Shown: positions 1-12,935, numbered from the stretch's first letter. The stretch is DNA of 64,000 bases from Siphonodentalium dalli (GCA_032622095.1 CP136062.1:195491887-195555886), one strand, 5' to 3'. Notes: a model not told the origin generated them from the letters alone. Numbers and translations: made by a program.

Positions 1-480
1 GGGACAATCACACCTCTAGTTATTTGTGCTTAAGCACAATTAATATTTGCGCTTAAGCTAAATTATTTACACTTAAGCACAAATAATTGTTTAAATGCAA
101 ATGATAAAAGTACACTTAAAGACATGTTATGGACTTGTTCGCGTGTGTGTAACTGATAAGTTAGTATTCAGGTGATATGCCAGCTGGAGGAATGTAGTAT
201 TCTACCAACATACCGAAAATCTCAAGCAAATTGACCGTACCACTCCATAGAAAACATTGTCTCAACTACGCTAAATTGTAAATATTTACTACTTGAATCG
301 GGACGCTTCTATCAGCGATAAACTAACGAAAACGATTTCACATAAGCACAAATATTTGCGCTTAAGTGCAAATTGTGCTTCAGAGCAAATATTTGTGCTC
401 AAGTGCAATGTTTTTAAGCTTAAGCATAAATAACTGTGCTTGGCACAAATAATTACGCTTAAGCGCAAAGAATTAAAAGT
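1..480. repeat. Cluster of short palindromic GCTTAAGC-type repeats
   Basis: Two stretches (about 23-110 and 335-475) contain many variants of an imperfect palindrome of the form TTTGTGCTTAAGCACAAAT or TTTGCGCTTAAGCGCAAA, spaced by 10-20 bases. The intervening 110-335 shows nothing. A related pattern built on TTGCACT and AGTGCAA occurs near 21300-21470. No gene is visible. Confidence 0.6.
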
Positions 481-1167
481 GAATTTGGCCTCCCATAGAT
501 ATGATGTGGACTTTTTAGCTCGATTAACTTGACAAAGGAAAATTCTGGACAAAGAAAAAACTTGTATATACGTGTATATGTATGAGATGTGTACCATGCA
601 TACAGTAAAGGCACCCATATGGTTGTGAGCAGGAGCATATCTAGGATCACCATGTAGGGGGGAGGGGGTACAGAACATTAAATGTTTTTAAAATATATAA
701 TGAAACTGGAAGAAAAAGCTATTCCCGGCCCCTTTGTGTGCATCTTAGGGAGAGGGCAGTAAGCCTACTTCGGGGAAACAATAAATATGACCCGATACAT
801 ATATATGGTGAAATGACAGCTGTCTCAAGAGTTAAAGCCCCAGGTGTGTGTGATAGGTTGTGGATTTGTGGGCATGAATTTTGCTATTTTAATTTCCCCC
901 AGAGTGGATCTCAGGCCTGCTTTATATGCCTTGTTTGGGACTCGTGGAATGCAGGAACATTGCCAACAGACATGGCGGGTGTGTATCTATATATTTAGAG
1001 AGGTTATTACCACACGTACATGGTAGGTGTAGGTTTAGTATGTACAGTACAGGCTTGTTCCATTGGGATGTAGTCGTCACAAGATAAGTACTAGTAATTA
1101 TGGGGAAAATTCTTATAAAAAGTTAGTGACATAACTATTGTACCAAATTGATAACCAACATGCAGTA
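481..1167. other. No feature recognised
   Basis: AT-rich sequence with only short open frames lacking recognisable motifs. I see no gene, terminal repeat or tandem array. Confidence 0.5.
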
Positions 1168-2440
1168 CAGTAATGCTCCAATTAATCGACCTCTTAACCA
1201 CAGCATAATTATGGGTAGTCCAAGTCTTCTCGTACTAAAACTTTAGTCCGAGTTCCAGGCCCATGCATTCTTATGACACGACTTAAGCGTTAGTGACCCG
1301 CTCAAATAAAACCACAATTATATGAAATAAAATATCACAATTGCGACTATAAACGGATATTTTCCGCAGAAGACATGCTATTTTATCTGAAACCCACATC
1401 AGTTGTGAATTTAAAACGGTAATTTAATGCGAAAAGAGACATTTACCTCAATGTTTACAATTTTTTAAAAGTATGCGAACTCGGTTGACCTCGCGAACTG
1501 TGTTCGGCATTTTCCGTTGAAAATATTCCGTAGATTTTGGACAACAACGCAAATTACGATGAATTCTCCATTGTAATCGTAATTATGTGTGTCAATAAAT
1601 AAAATAATAAATAGATTAATTAAACATTGGAGATATAAATGTAATACACTAAATAAATGAACCTTTAGTTTGAAAAGTCCCACTAAAACGGAAGAACTAT
1701 ATTTCGAAACTGTGTGATTCGGTTCTCCGATTATTTTATCAACACAGATGTCAAAATGCACATCACACGCATGGCAACTTGGCAAGTCAGACACAAGAGT
1801 TCTAATTTGCTCCAATTTTGACAAGTTGCTTGCGAAAATTGTCAACAAAACTACCGTTCTGATCCTCCATTATGTCATTAAGTTTTTAGTGCGGGAATTG
1901 TTCTGAAAGCACATAGAAAACTGGACTTTCGGGCGATCGGTTTTCGCCATTTTTGTTCGGAAAACCCGCGCTATATATAGAAACGGAAAGTAGAATTCCC
2001 AGAACAAACAGCGGATTATGCCGAACTTATTCGGACCACTTCGGCTTTCGGTTAAAACGTAAACAAACAGAGAAACAAATCGATGTTTGTGTCAATCAAC
2101 CGGAATATTCTATGTGTAATTTAACATTAAAGTTAGATTATTATACACCATTATGACCATAAGATGTAAGCCTTTCCGATGTATATAGCATCATGTATTG
2201 ATTTGCTAGGTAAATCGAGTAAAATACACCACAAATTCCCGCCACAGATCGTGGGCGTAAGTCGTGTCATAGGATTGGTATACAAGCGGTCTTGGACTAA
2301 AGACCGGCACCTCCATCCCAATATCTTAGCCGGTTTTAGTACGAGAAGACTTGGACTAAATTATGGGTAACTTTTCAGGATTTAGTCGGAGCCGAGAACT
2401 TTCCGATGAATGGCCATATTTCCGACTAAATCCTGACGCG
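1168..2440. mobile_element. TA-flanked hairpin MITE, interrupted by a 1143-bp element
   Basis: The left end CAGTAATGCTCC follows a TA at 1166-1167 and matches the terminus of the MITE seen complete at 53008-53208. The body resumes at 2359 with AATTATGGGTAACTTTTCAG and the palindromic 'TTCCGATGAATGGC...ATATTTCCGACTAAATCCTGA' arms, then breaks off near 2437, so the right terminus is lost. Family knowledge: a TA target duplication with short inverted ends suggests a non-autonomous Tc1/mariner relative. Confidence 0.8.
1216..2358. mobile_element. 1143-bp terminal-inverted-repeat element with 9-bp target duplication
   Basis: Both ends carry TAGTCCAAGTCTTCTCGTAC in inverted orientation, with a perfect match of 26 bases and a looser match for about 100 more. 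AATTATGGG is duplicated at 1207-1215 and 2359-2367. The empty site is known from other MITE copies, which read AATTATGGGTAACTTTTC once. A 9-bp duplication with long terminal repeats is typical of Mutator-like elements. Internally there is one open frame on the minus strand (1465-1848) with no recognisable transposase motif, so the element looks non-autonomous. Confidence 0.8.
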
Positions 2441-3299
2441 ACAAAGCATCAATCGCAAGGATAGGATTTGTTCTAATTGAGCGCTGATGCGATTAGTGCG
2501 TTTATTCAAAGGTTTTCGGTTTTTTCATTGACGGAGATAGACAAAGTCACCAGATGTGGCAAAAATCCAATAGGATTCCAACCAATTAAAAATTATGATT
2601 TTCGTGATTTAAAGCCGCCATCTTTGAAACCACCATCACAAACTTGGTTGAAATTAAACGGAGATCCTAAAAACGAAATCATTGTGCTAGTGCTATGCTT
2701 TTCAGCTTCTTTTCCAGTAGAAACCATCTCTTTGTGGCAAGGATGACCATTTTGACCGCCATCTTTGTTTTACCCAAATTTCTCAAGGCTGCCTGCTTGT
2801 CAGCTGGTGGATTCTTAAGAATGGTGCCCAAGACCAACTGAAAACACTGAGAAAAAAACCATACGCAAAAACACCCATTTGTGCCTTGGCGGTCGGAATA
2901 GTTGTGCCGGACCCCATATTAAAAAAAATGGTAATTAAAATGTAAAAATTCATGCCAGGACTGCTACATTCAAAAAGAAAGACAACCAATTAATAAAGTT
3001 AAGAATTTAATTGGTCTAACATCAACGTAATAAGTTTAGCAAGGGAAGCCTAACCACATGATAGCCAGCAATTCACCTGAGGAGTAAATTCAGAACACCA
3101 TATATCCAACATAACCTTATTGTTTATTGAACTCAAATCTAGTCTTTATATATTAGAACATTTCCACCCAACAAGATGCAACTCATTGTGTGCGAGAATA
3201 ATTTTGATCGATTCTGATAGACTTCTCTTGCTAACATTTTTACATGACATCACAGTAATGATGTTTAGAAAATATATAACAATCGTTAACAAGTGCATA
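2441..3299. other. No feature recognised
   Basis: I see no splice-supported exon, array or inverted ends here. Short open frames at 2477-2746 and 2783-2989 have no recognisable domain. Confidence 0.5.
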
Positions 3300-3700
3300 C
3301 AAATATTAAAGATACATAATCCGAATTAACGCTCCTAAATTACTATTTCTTTGGCTTTGGGGGGTAAAAAATATTTGAATTGAGTCAATGAACCCACCCA
3401 TCAAATCTCAAAGTTATCAGATATTGATTTTTGAAATATGTTATTTTTCACCGCCTGGAATATTTGACGGCCAAGAAAATATTCGACAAGACGACCGACA
3501 TACTTTCCATACAAAATTGCGTTGAACGAAATGTTTGATATACATGTTTTGGAAAATTCTATACAAGAGTTGACAGTGATTAGCATTATTTTTTTGGTAA
3601 TTAATCGATTCTGATAACTAAAGAGTCTTTTGAAGAAATGTTGTTGTTGGAATCTGATGATACGGGGACCATCAATCGGATTGTGTACCTTTAAATTAGC
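3300..3700 (+). repeat. Dispersed repeat family D, copy 1
   Basis: The segment from 'AAGATACATAATCCGA' to 'GGGACCATC...GTACCTTTAA' recurs in the same order at 21832-22240 and 51175-51572, and as a split copy around the 5.4-kb element. Hallmarks are TTTGGCTTTGGG, GATGAAGATGGATAACTCTA, TGTTGTTGTTGGAATCTGAT and GGGGACCATC. This copy lacks the GATGAAGATGG segment. No coding capacity is visible. Confidence 0.75.
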
Positions 3701-3829
3701 ATCTAAAAATGTGATATCATAAAAACAATCATGTTAATTGCAAGGTCTTTTATTAAAGGCATAAGAGTTTCAGTCAAGGGATTGTATTATGTAGATGAAA
3801 CTTTATTTTATTTAAAACATTTCCCACGA

Positions 3830-6800
3830 ATGAAAAACACAAGCTGGTTGGCGTCCTGAAGGATTTAAGTAGCATTCAGTCCCAGTAAACAGTCGACGAG
3901 AAGACTTCTCTGACCAAATTGCGGATGAAGATGGATAACTCTAAAATCAAGCGGCTTTTTGTCAGATTTTTGACAAACCGGCAAATTTTTTTTGAACAAA
4001 ATGTTGACAATTTGCGACCTGATTTCCATTCTGTCCTAAGTGCATTTTTTGTGTTTCCGAGTAAATCGATTTTTAAATTTCAAAGTTCTGGCAATTGGTT
4101 GTTATTAGACTTATGATGGATATCCTGGTATCTGCCGAGAAATCAGTATTCATTCTGCCAATAACCATCAACTTCGATAAGGATATGCTCTTTCTTATAT
4201 GATATTTCGACCAGATTCGGGAGGTTGGGTGCGATTTTTTGCATTTAGCACAATATGGACTCAGTCTTAGTAGAATATTTTTCGTGGGACACTATGGAAA
4301 CGGAAATATTTTCAGGACCGGTCTGTTCCAAGTGGTGATTATAAAAGAGATAATACGCACTTGGGACAACATGAAGATATATTTAGTCTCAATTTACCGT
4401 ATAACATGATAGAATTAGAGATTGCAATGTGAGCAGAGTGTGATATGTGCGCTCTTTGGAACAGTTGGCCAGCACATCGACAAAGAAACAAGCATTTTGA
4501 ATTGGTGTTGTATGGAAAGCACGCGACTCTTGATGATATATTGCATACATAATGTTGATATGGCTTCATGGAATGTACTCTTCGTTAATTTTACATTGCG
4601 AATTTGACGCGTATATATTAGTCCAGGAGATATATTGGTCGATATCTGCACCCCCACCAGGACTCAACTTCACCCCACTAATTTTCTTTCTTAATTAATG
4701 TCTCCTATAATTTGTTTCGGTTGTTATCAAGAAAAAAAGTGGCCACAGAGACTCCAGACAAGATGGCGTCCATCGTGGCGGCCATTTTGTTTATATGCAT
4801 CAGGTCTCTTTGATCGCCGTTATAGTAAAGATGATATAAAAAGCAGTCTTGTTTTCCGCTCGATTCGTTATGCTAATATACAACCCTCACAAATTAGCCA
4901 AAAGTCCGACACCAGAATCCAATATGGTGGCCAAGATGGCCGCCGAAATGTGAATATATGCTATTTTTCTTACATTTTACCACCTTTCGTTTGTCTCTAT
5001 GGGAAAATATTGGCATCTTGGCGTGAATTTATACATTTATTGTATAGAAGAGTCAGTGACGAACACAATGGGATCATAATATACATTCATAGCGGGATAG
5101 TTTTGTCCAATAACACGTTTCCCAAATGCCGGTATAATAGGTCAAAGCCGAACCAACACTAATAACGAGATGTAATGTTTCGAATCAATGAAAGTTATTG
5201 CTATCATAACAACACCCATGCATATATATGTGCAGGAGATACTCGAGCTAGGATTCCTCTTATACCTGAGTTGTGGAATATTTATCGAAATCCAAGACGG
5301 CGGCCAAAATGACCACCAGAAATAGAAAAATCGCCAAAAATTGCTGATTTTAACATCAGTGAGCGTTATTGTCACCACAATTCCACACCTGTTAACTATT
5401 GTGAGTTGGGAACACTTAGGCGAAGTACTTTCATTATACCATATCCAAATAAAAGTTCCCCAGATCTAAAATGGCGCCCACAATGGCGGAAAGATTTTGA
5501 AAAATCACCGAAATTCCCTCATATTCACATCATTGGGCATTATTTTCGAGACAACTACACACATGCGGACAGTTGATTTGGAAATACTGAGGTGAAGTAA
5601 TTACCTTGCATCTCATACAATAAATTGTTTTCCAAATCGAAGATGTCGGCCAAAATGGAGACCGAAATTTGAAATCAAGCTCACATTCCTTTACTTTCTT
5701 ACGATGGTCGTTATTGTTACGCGAATTCTGCCCACAATTACATGTTCATATGGAACATTGATATGAAGTATTCATTTGAGTTTGGCAAACTCTCACAGTC
5801 AAGATGGTGGCCAAACTGGCGGTCAGAAATTGAAAAGAAGTCGATATTATCACATACTAATTTCAACTTTTTGTCATTATATCGATACGTATGGACGACA
5901 CTGTACATACTATATATAGGCCATTTATTAGTTTCAACATAGGTCGTAGCCTTCTGGAAAGATAAAAACCCACAATTAATCATCGCGATGTGGCATTTCG
6001 AAATCCATTGTCCACCATAAGCGCCCATAATGGCAGTTTAGGTGCGCCAAATAGCCATAGTATGGCCTCAAAAAATCAAAACAACAGTACCTGAGCTTAT
6101 TCTGATTTGCCACATTCAGCATTGTCTGCTTGTACCAGTTTCCGTCTCTTCGTCAGATTAATCTATCTGTCTCACACCATCACAGTTTTCTACACTTCTT
6201 TTTAGAAAGGTCCCACTAATCAGAATATTTCAAACAATACATATGCCGGTGTCCAGCTCACGTGTTTGACTCGAAAGCTGGGAATTCTTATCCTTATTCT
6301 TGGCGATCTTCATTCGTGGTATAGATTATGGTATAATTCAGATGCTACATATGGGATCTGAGCGTTATTTTGTGCAATAAACTAGAAAGGAATGTGGTCG
6401 ATGCGTATACTAGCTTTCAGAAGGACCTCGCTATCTGCGTATTTTCAGCTTTGGTGACCTAATGGGGATAACAACATATACACCTGGTGATCTTACCAAA
6501 CAGCCACTTCTCAATATATGGTTCAGCAATTCACATACTCATCTAATGCACTGACGTACCCGGACAACTTATGTATATACATGTAGCTTCGAATGTTGAA
6601 AGCCAAACATTTGACGGATGCCTTTCTGCTAAGGCGTAGAAGACCATATTGCATAACATACCCACACGTCTTGTTGCGTACAGCAATTGTCTCATCGAAC
6701 AAATTCAAGCAGATAATAACAATACGCACAGTGCTAGTTTGTGGGTATGTGTCATGAGAGTGGAAATGAAATTGGACCATGACTGCATCGCCCTTCTTTG

Positions 6801-9600
6801 AGTATGTTTTAGATTCAGACATGATCTCATGTGTGGCTTTGCTTTCCTTCTATGCTAAGATTGTTCCCATCCGTTTGGAAGCCGTTCACAATCAACCGGA
6901 CCAGGCGTGTACCACTGGCTACTACTATATAAGCCCCACCCAGACTGGGGTGTAGTCTTAAAGAGGATGCCTTTCATAGTTGGTTGATATGTCATACACA
7001 CACTGGGTGGTGGTCGGTATGGTTCAAGAAAGTATAAAATGCCATCAACACAAGGGTGAAATGTTCAACGCGAAGAACACCCAGAGGAATGTTACGTTGA
7101 TGAGATCTTGCATTCAGTTCAACATACGTTGGGTACACCAAGTGATTTCTTGGCAACATCACCATTCCGACCATTTTACCATGGCCAATTTATTTCATTC
7201 CCACTACCATGGCGTATGTCCACAAACTAACACCACGAGTATTGTTCTTCTCTGCTGGGAGCTATTCGACGAGACGACTGCGGGACATCACACAGTTTCC
7301 TTAGGATCATGGTCAAGAAGTGTGGGTAGTCGGTACATTATGGTCTTCTCCTTAGCAGATATACATCTGTCCAAAGGAATGAGACAGCTAGCAACATTCG
7401 AAACAATGCCAAAAGTTGTCCACATATGCCAATGCGTTCGCTAAGTTTGTGAGTTGACGAACCATCTATTGAGAAGTGACTAGCTAATTGGTTCGCCAGG
7501 TGTACATGTCGTTATCCCCATGCGGTATGAGACACATACATAGAGATGGCATTATGCAAGCTTGTATACTCATCGACCATATGCCTTTCTAGTTCAAGAT
7601 GACGCACAAATCCCATATTTAGCATATTTAAAATCTTAAGCTAGACACCGGAGAATGAATTGTTTGAAACGTTATGATTAGAGGGACCCTTCTCCCAGGA
7701 GGGGTTGAATACTTTGTCGGTGTGAGCGACCCATATTTACCAGACAAAGAAATGGAAGCTGGTCCAGATAATTATATACGTGATGTGGCAAATCAGAATC
7801 TTATCAGGTAATTGTTCTAATATTACTATTCGGTGCACCTACGGTTACGGCCATTATTGGTGCTAAGTGGAGAATGGAGTTCGAAATGCCACATCGCGAT
7901 ATTAATGGTGGGTTTTCGACTTTCCAGAAGGATACGAGCCATTTTATGCATTTTGATATGTATTAAGTTAAACTAATAGATTGTTTATGTACATGTTCGT
8001 CCACACATATTGATATTATGACAAAAAGTTGAAATTAGTATGTGAAAATATCGATTTCTTTTCAATTTCTGGCCGCCTATTTAGCCGCCATCTTGACTGT
8101 GAGTATCAATTGCCAAACTCAAATGAATACTTCATAACGATATTCCATTTCAACATGTAATGGGGTAGAAATCGCGAAACATTAACGCCCATCGTAAGAA
8201 AGTATAGGAAATTAAGGAATGTAGGCCTGTTTTAAAATTTCGGTGGCCATTTTGGCCGCCATGTTCGATTTGGAGAAAAAAATTCTTGTACCTCAGTATT
8301 TCCAACTCAACTGTAAGCATGGGTGGAGTTGTCTCGACAATAGTATCCAATGATGTGAATATGATGGCATTTCGTTGCCATTGTGGTGCCATTTTGGAAA
8401 CTTTTATTTGGATATGGTACAATGGCAGTTCTTCGTCTAAGTATTCCCAATTCACAATAATAAGCATACAGGTGTGGAGTTGTCGTGACAATAACGCTCA
8501 CTGATGTTAATATCCCACAATTAATATATATTATGATACCATTGTGTTCGTCAATGATTCTTCTATACGATAAATGTATAAATTCACGCCAAGATGCCAA
8601 TATATTCCCATAGAGACAAACAAAATGTGGTGAAATGTCAGAAAAATAGCATATTTTCACATTTCGGCGGCCATCTTGGCCGCCATATTAGATTATGGTG
8701 TCGGACTTTTGGCTAATTTGTAAGGGTTATACATGTATATTGGCATAACGAATCGAGCAGAAAACAAGACCGCATTTGATATGATCTTTACGATAACGGC
8801 GATCAAAGAGACCTGGTGCATATAAAAAAATGGACGCCATGATGGACGCCATCTTGTCTGGAGTCTCTGTGGCCACTTTTTGTTCTTGTTAACAACCGAA
8901 AAAAATTACAGGAGACATTAAGAAAGCAAATTAGTGGGATGAAGTTGAGTCCTGGGGCGCAGAGGTTGACCAATATCTCCTCGACTACGTGTGTTTATTT
9001 TCGCGGGAAAGAAAATTTTTCTCTATTCGATCGCAACTTGAGTTGCAACCTGTTCGATGTGAGAGAATTTAGCAAAAATATTTCAGTTCCATCCTGTAGT
9101 AAGTGACAGTTCGTAAAGCCGAACTGCACATAGAACAACATCGATCTGAATAAGTATCTGTTGTGTCTGAAACTCAAGATAGAATTCATCTTTGTTTTTA
9201 AATGACAGGATATAACTGGCTTTATAAGTATGTTTTATTTATAGGACATAATGGTTCTAAGAAATAGTGTTTTTATGCAGAACGGACAGAAAAGAATAGC
9301 TAATATCACCGCGAAAAAAACAGATACCGCTTAGGGGCCGGTACTGTTAGACGCGGAATTTGATGCCGATTCCAACGATACCCATATGGACGTTTCGTAC
9401 CAGCATGTCACTTAGGACAGAATGGAAATCAGGTCGCGAATTAACAGATTTTGGGCAATTTTACATTATAGTTGACTGTTGTTAGCATTATTTTTGGGCA
9501 ATTACTCGATTCTTATAACTGAAGCAGCATTTCAAATGTTGTTGTTGTTGGAATCTGATGATATGGGGACCATCGAATTGGATTGAGTACCTTTAAGGGT
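3830..9600 (+). repeat. Dispersed repeat family D, copy 2, split by the 5.4-kb element
   Basis: The left half (about 3890-4012) reads ...GCGGATGAAGATGGATAACT... to TTGAACAAAATGTTGACAATT. The right half (9439 to about 9600) continues AATTAACAGATTTTGGGCAA and ends at GTACCTTTAA. The uninterrupted copy at 51175-51572 reads straight through this point, so it serves as the empty site. Confidence 0.8.
4013..9438. mobile_element. 5.4-kb foldback element with 29-bp terminal repeats and AATT duplication
   Basis: Both ends contain GCGACCTGATTTCCATTCTG in inverted orientation; the match runs 29 bases without mismatch. AATT flanks it at 4009-4012 and 9439-9442, and the empty-site family D copy has one such spacer. 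Inside, about 4610-6900 and 6960-8995 are diverged inverted copies of each other (foldback arms), meeting near 6.9 kb. The arms are made of diverged ~170-190-bp units carrying AAGATGGCGGCCAAAATGG-like motifs, at about 4900, 5275, 5460, 5635 and 5800 in the left arm. No transposase is recognisable. The superfamily is unclear: a 4-bp duplication occurs in several DNA transposon groups. Confidence 0.8.
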
Positions 9601-10780
9601 GAAATGTGTCCCTGTTAACGTAAATTTACACGCTCTGCATGTTTTAACACTACATGCCTGAATTGGATTTAATAAAACCAGATGAAGTTGGGACGTTTAT
9701 GTGATGACAGTGACATAAACAGTAGGTTGATGTATGAATATTATCAAACTGTCACCTAATGCGATAAAGGTATCTAAATGCCTTGTGACAAGATAATTTG
9801 TTTTAAAAAAACCCTCGGTCAGATGCTCGTAGCCCGTTTATATATAACCATGGGTATATGCCAGATATAACTGTACAAAAAAAACACTGTTCTTTTGACC
9901 GTGTATTTATCCATGGCGTGTGCCTGTGGTTGTCCGTAACCTGGTGCCCAGTGTTATTGCTTTGAAAGGTAATCATGTTCGACTGGTGTTGTTAGATTGG
10001 TAATGAGATTAGCTACTGGGTTGATCATTGCAGATCTTACCGACGAGGGTGGCTATTCCTACCCAACAGGGGTGGGGGTGTAGCCCCCTGACTCCTCCCG
10101 GGTGCCAACCAACATAATTTAGTATCGATGATTTCTCGTCTTAAGTGAATTCAAGACCATGCTCTTAGCATGGGTGCCAAGCAGGGACGTGTCGACAGGG
10201 TGGTTATGTAGGGGACTTATCCCCCCCCCCAAACTGTAGTCAAACCTAATGCAACATTAATTGGAAAATTCACACCAAAATTAGGTTGAAATTGTTCTCG
10301 TAGTTTGATACTTTGTGACAAATTTGTTGTTTTTAGACCAACATTTGCATATTTCCCCTTTCATTTGCAAAATTCTGGACTGAAATGGCCATCAGTTGGC
10401 AATTTTCAAATCTAAGGGTTAGTGTCAGGTTAAAAATTTCCCCCAATTGGAAAGCTTGAGGCCAGTCTAGATGTTAGGATTTCAAATTTTCATGTTCAGA
10501 TTTTCAAAATGTTCTCACATAGGGCCTAACCATCGGCCGACCCGTGTGTTCTGTGCCATTGCCAGTAGTTACTTGCTAATTAATTTAAGAAAAAATAAAT
10601 CGGAGTGTAAATTTGTCTGGCGTTATACCACCTAGATGTTAGGATTTTTTAATCTCATACTGGGCCAAACCATCCTTTTAACCCCCATGTATGGCCAGTG
10701 GCCACAAGACAACTGGTCCATTCAGAATAGGCTACCATCTAGTAGTCTGTGAGGGTACATTTGGGAAAAATCAAAGCACC
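9601..10780. other. No gene; fragment of repeat family E near 9820
   Basis: Mostly unique-looking AT-rich DNA. At about 9820-9965 there is a degenerate copy of the family that also occurs at 10975-11255 (minus) and 29100-29295 (plus), beginning ATGCTCGTAGCC. A C/G-rich patch lies at about 10050-10240. Confidence 0.5.
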
Positions 10781-10783
10781 GGA

Positions 10784-10804
10784 GGGGGGGGGGGGGGGGG
10801 GGGG
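10784..10804 (+). repeat. Poly-G tract (21 bases)
   Basis: Uninterrupted G run. A second run of 30 G lies at 26764-26793 inside another element. Such runs may form G-quadruplexes and are prone to length error in sequencing. Confidence 0.9.
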
Positions 10805-10928
10805 TGTGTGAAAACTGAAATTACGCAAACTTGTGAGTTTGGTGTGGTTCAATGGGGTGGGGTGCAGTTGGAAATTAAAGGTGGAGACCACCCCAAAGAA
10901 AACCACCCAGCCAAGTCCTGAGTGCCAA

Positions 10929-11255
10929 TTATCCCAGATTCAACCATGCAGGGGTGCAGGCTCGCTTCTGCTTTCGGTATAGGCCTATTTGTTTTCTATC
11001 CGAGAATACAGTGAACCGGCGGCAATATATTGACCATACTCTGAATGAAAAGACTTCCGTGGCGATCACACGGTAACATCGTGCTACAAGTAAGATGATA
11101 ATTGTGTTGTAGAAATGATACGGAAGACCGATTGTCAAAAAACGCAACATCAAATACACAGGGCAAGGCTTATCGATCCAAACTGTGGAGTGTGTTTTCA
11201 TTGTGTATTTCTTGCATATACCCATGGCTATATATAAACAGGCTACGAGCATCTG
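10929..11255 (-). repeat. Repeat family E, minus copy
   Basis: The open frame reading MLVACLYIAMGICKKYT and then PCPVYLMLRFLTIGLPY has a counterpart at 29114-29293, where the plus-strand translation reads MLVACVFYTWLYARYT and LCILMLHFRMIGPPY before a stop. The similarity extends across about 190 bases and is partly conserved at the peptide level. This is suggestive of a decayed coding segment, but no known protein family is recognised. Confidence 0.45.
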
Positions 11256-11385
11256 ACCGCATGTCTCTATATATTAACAATTCAAGGCCCTTGAATAAGT
11301 GAAGTTAAAAAAACTGGAGTAATTAAGGCCTGTCCCAATGGGACTAAGGATACCCCCGAGGTGCAATTGGGCTATATTAAAGGTA

Positions 11386-11566
11386 ACCATACTCTTTCAA
11401 CCCGGCAGCCCGCTTTACGTTCATCCCGCTTTAGCGGGCAGAGCACAATTGTCGAGAATAATACAATATTTCCAGAGATTTACAAATGGTTTTATTGGTT
11501 AGCGACTTGTATATCCTTTGGGTGATATTCGGTATCAATACTAATTTATTGGAGTGAACGAATACC
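11386..11566 (+). repeat. CCCGCTTTAGCGGGC repeat, copy 1
   Basis: Contains a short palindrome (CCCGCTTTAGCGGG) near 11437 and the segment TTTGGGTGATATTC. The same segments occur in inverse orientation at about 40765-40957. Function unknown; it looks like a dispersed repeat. Confidence 0.6.
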
Positions 11567-12534
11567 TAGCATGTACGCCAATAAGAGAATTTCCGGGCCG
11601 AAATATAGACAGCACCTGTATGACGTCACGATTACTATTTTGGGGTTTCCTAAAAATTGATGACGCAATATACTGCCGACAGGTGTGGTGTTTTGAGTCA
11701 CATTTGATTTTGGTTTATTGTTTATCATAAAAACATAACGATACGATTATTGTTATTACGTTAATGAAATAAAGAAGATAATGTTGACCTTTCTAATGAT
11801 GTTTTATTTGTGGTATCCATCTAATGTGTCCTATTTTCTGCGCAATGTTACGGAAATCACTGCGCCGCACAACGGCGAGACTTTAATAATAGCTGCACGT
11901 GCATATTATAAACATGACATCGACATTCATAATCATTTTGAGAATCCGATCAGGACATTGGCAGTTGTTTTATTTGGAATGTTACTCATAATTCCTCAAC
12001 TTACTGACAAGTAAATCTCTGTGAGTCTAAAATTGATAAATGTGGGAGTTTCAGTCTGTTTCGGTCAAATGGCATCTCTTATGCGTATTAGCTAGGTTAG
12101 TACTTGTCTGCTCTTGTCTTTGATAAAGCAATTATGTTCAATGAACATATTGGTAAAACATTTGAAACCATGCAGGGTGTCATCACAACCACGTTTATAC
12201 ACCACACTTGCAAAGAATGACACATACACGTACAGTGTATATATTTGTGGAAAACATTGATATGCGAAGTGGATATCCCAGATAAGGTGATACGTGCCAC
12301 TATAGCATATATTGGGGTTCAATGTCCCTTCTCGGTTCTCACCTGCACACACCTGATATATCATTTAGATGTGAAACCACAACTGGTATATATCATAAAT
12401 TGAAGGTCACTTGTTACGATCATAAAACACGCAATTTGCCATACCCAACATCACTCTAAAGGTAGTGTTGCAGCAAAACATCAGGGACACATAATTTTAC
12501 TTAGGCAAGCTGATAATCCAGGGTTCTGGGACAT
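11567..12534. other. No feature recognised
   Basis: A plus-strand open frame at 11781-12014 has hydrophobic stretches at both ends, but no signal, splice site or homologous motif supports it. Confidence 0.5.
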
Positions 12535-12935
12535 CTATATCTGTATATTCAGGGATGAAAGAGTTAAGGGTTTCAATGCCTGAGCTATGTCAGGAGTACA
12601 CCATATGAAGGAATCTATACTATGATACTATCTGAAGACCACATCAATCATCAAACAATAAAAATGTCAAAAACTTTTATAGACATAGATTTAGAAGGGA
12701 AATTTTAAGAAGAGCATTCTCAGCAAGTATACACATTGAGTGGAAATGAATAACTGCCATAAAATGTACACGATCTAAATAGTAAAAGACTCGAATGGCA
12801 ATTTAATTGAGTTCAAGACTCTCATAATTATGTTAGGTGTGTGCTGGAAAATTGTGAACATCAATTTTGCAAGAATTGATATAAATCTTTGGGCTGAGAT
12901 GAGTTTTAGCCTCAATTTAGGTCATATATGAGAAC
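12535..12935 (+). repeat. Dispersed repeat family F, uninterrupted copy
   Basis: The sequence from 'CCTGAGCTATGTCA' through 'ATTGAGTGGAAATGAA', 'AATGGCAATTTAATTGAGTT' and 'TTGGGCTGAGATGAGTTTTA' recurs at 30590-30927 plus 31793-31860, where it is split by an insertion. Confidence 0.7.

Noticed and set aside
1465-1848. 127-residue minus-strand frame inside the 1143-bp element
   Set aside because: No recognisable transposase or other domain; openness alone in a single copy is not enough.
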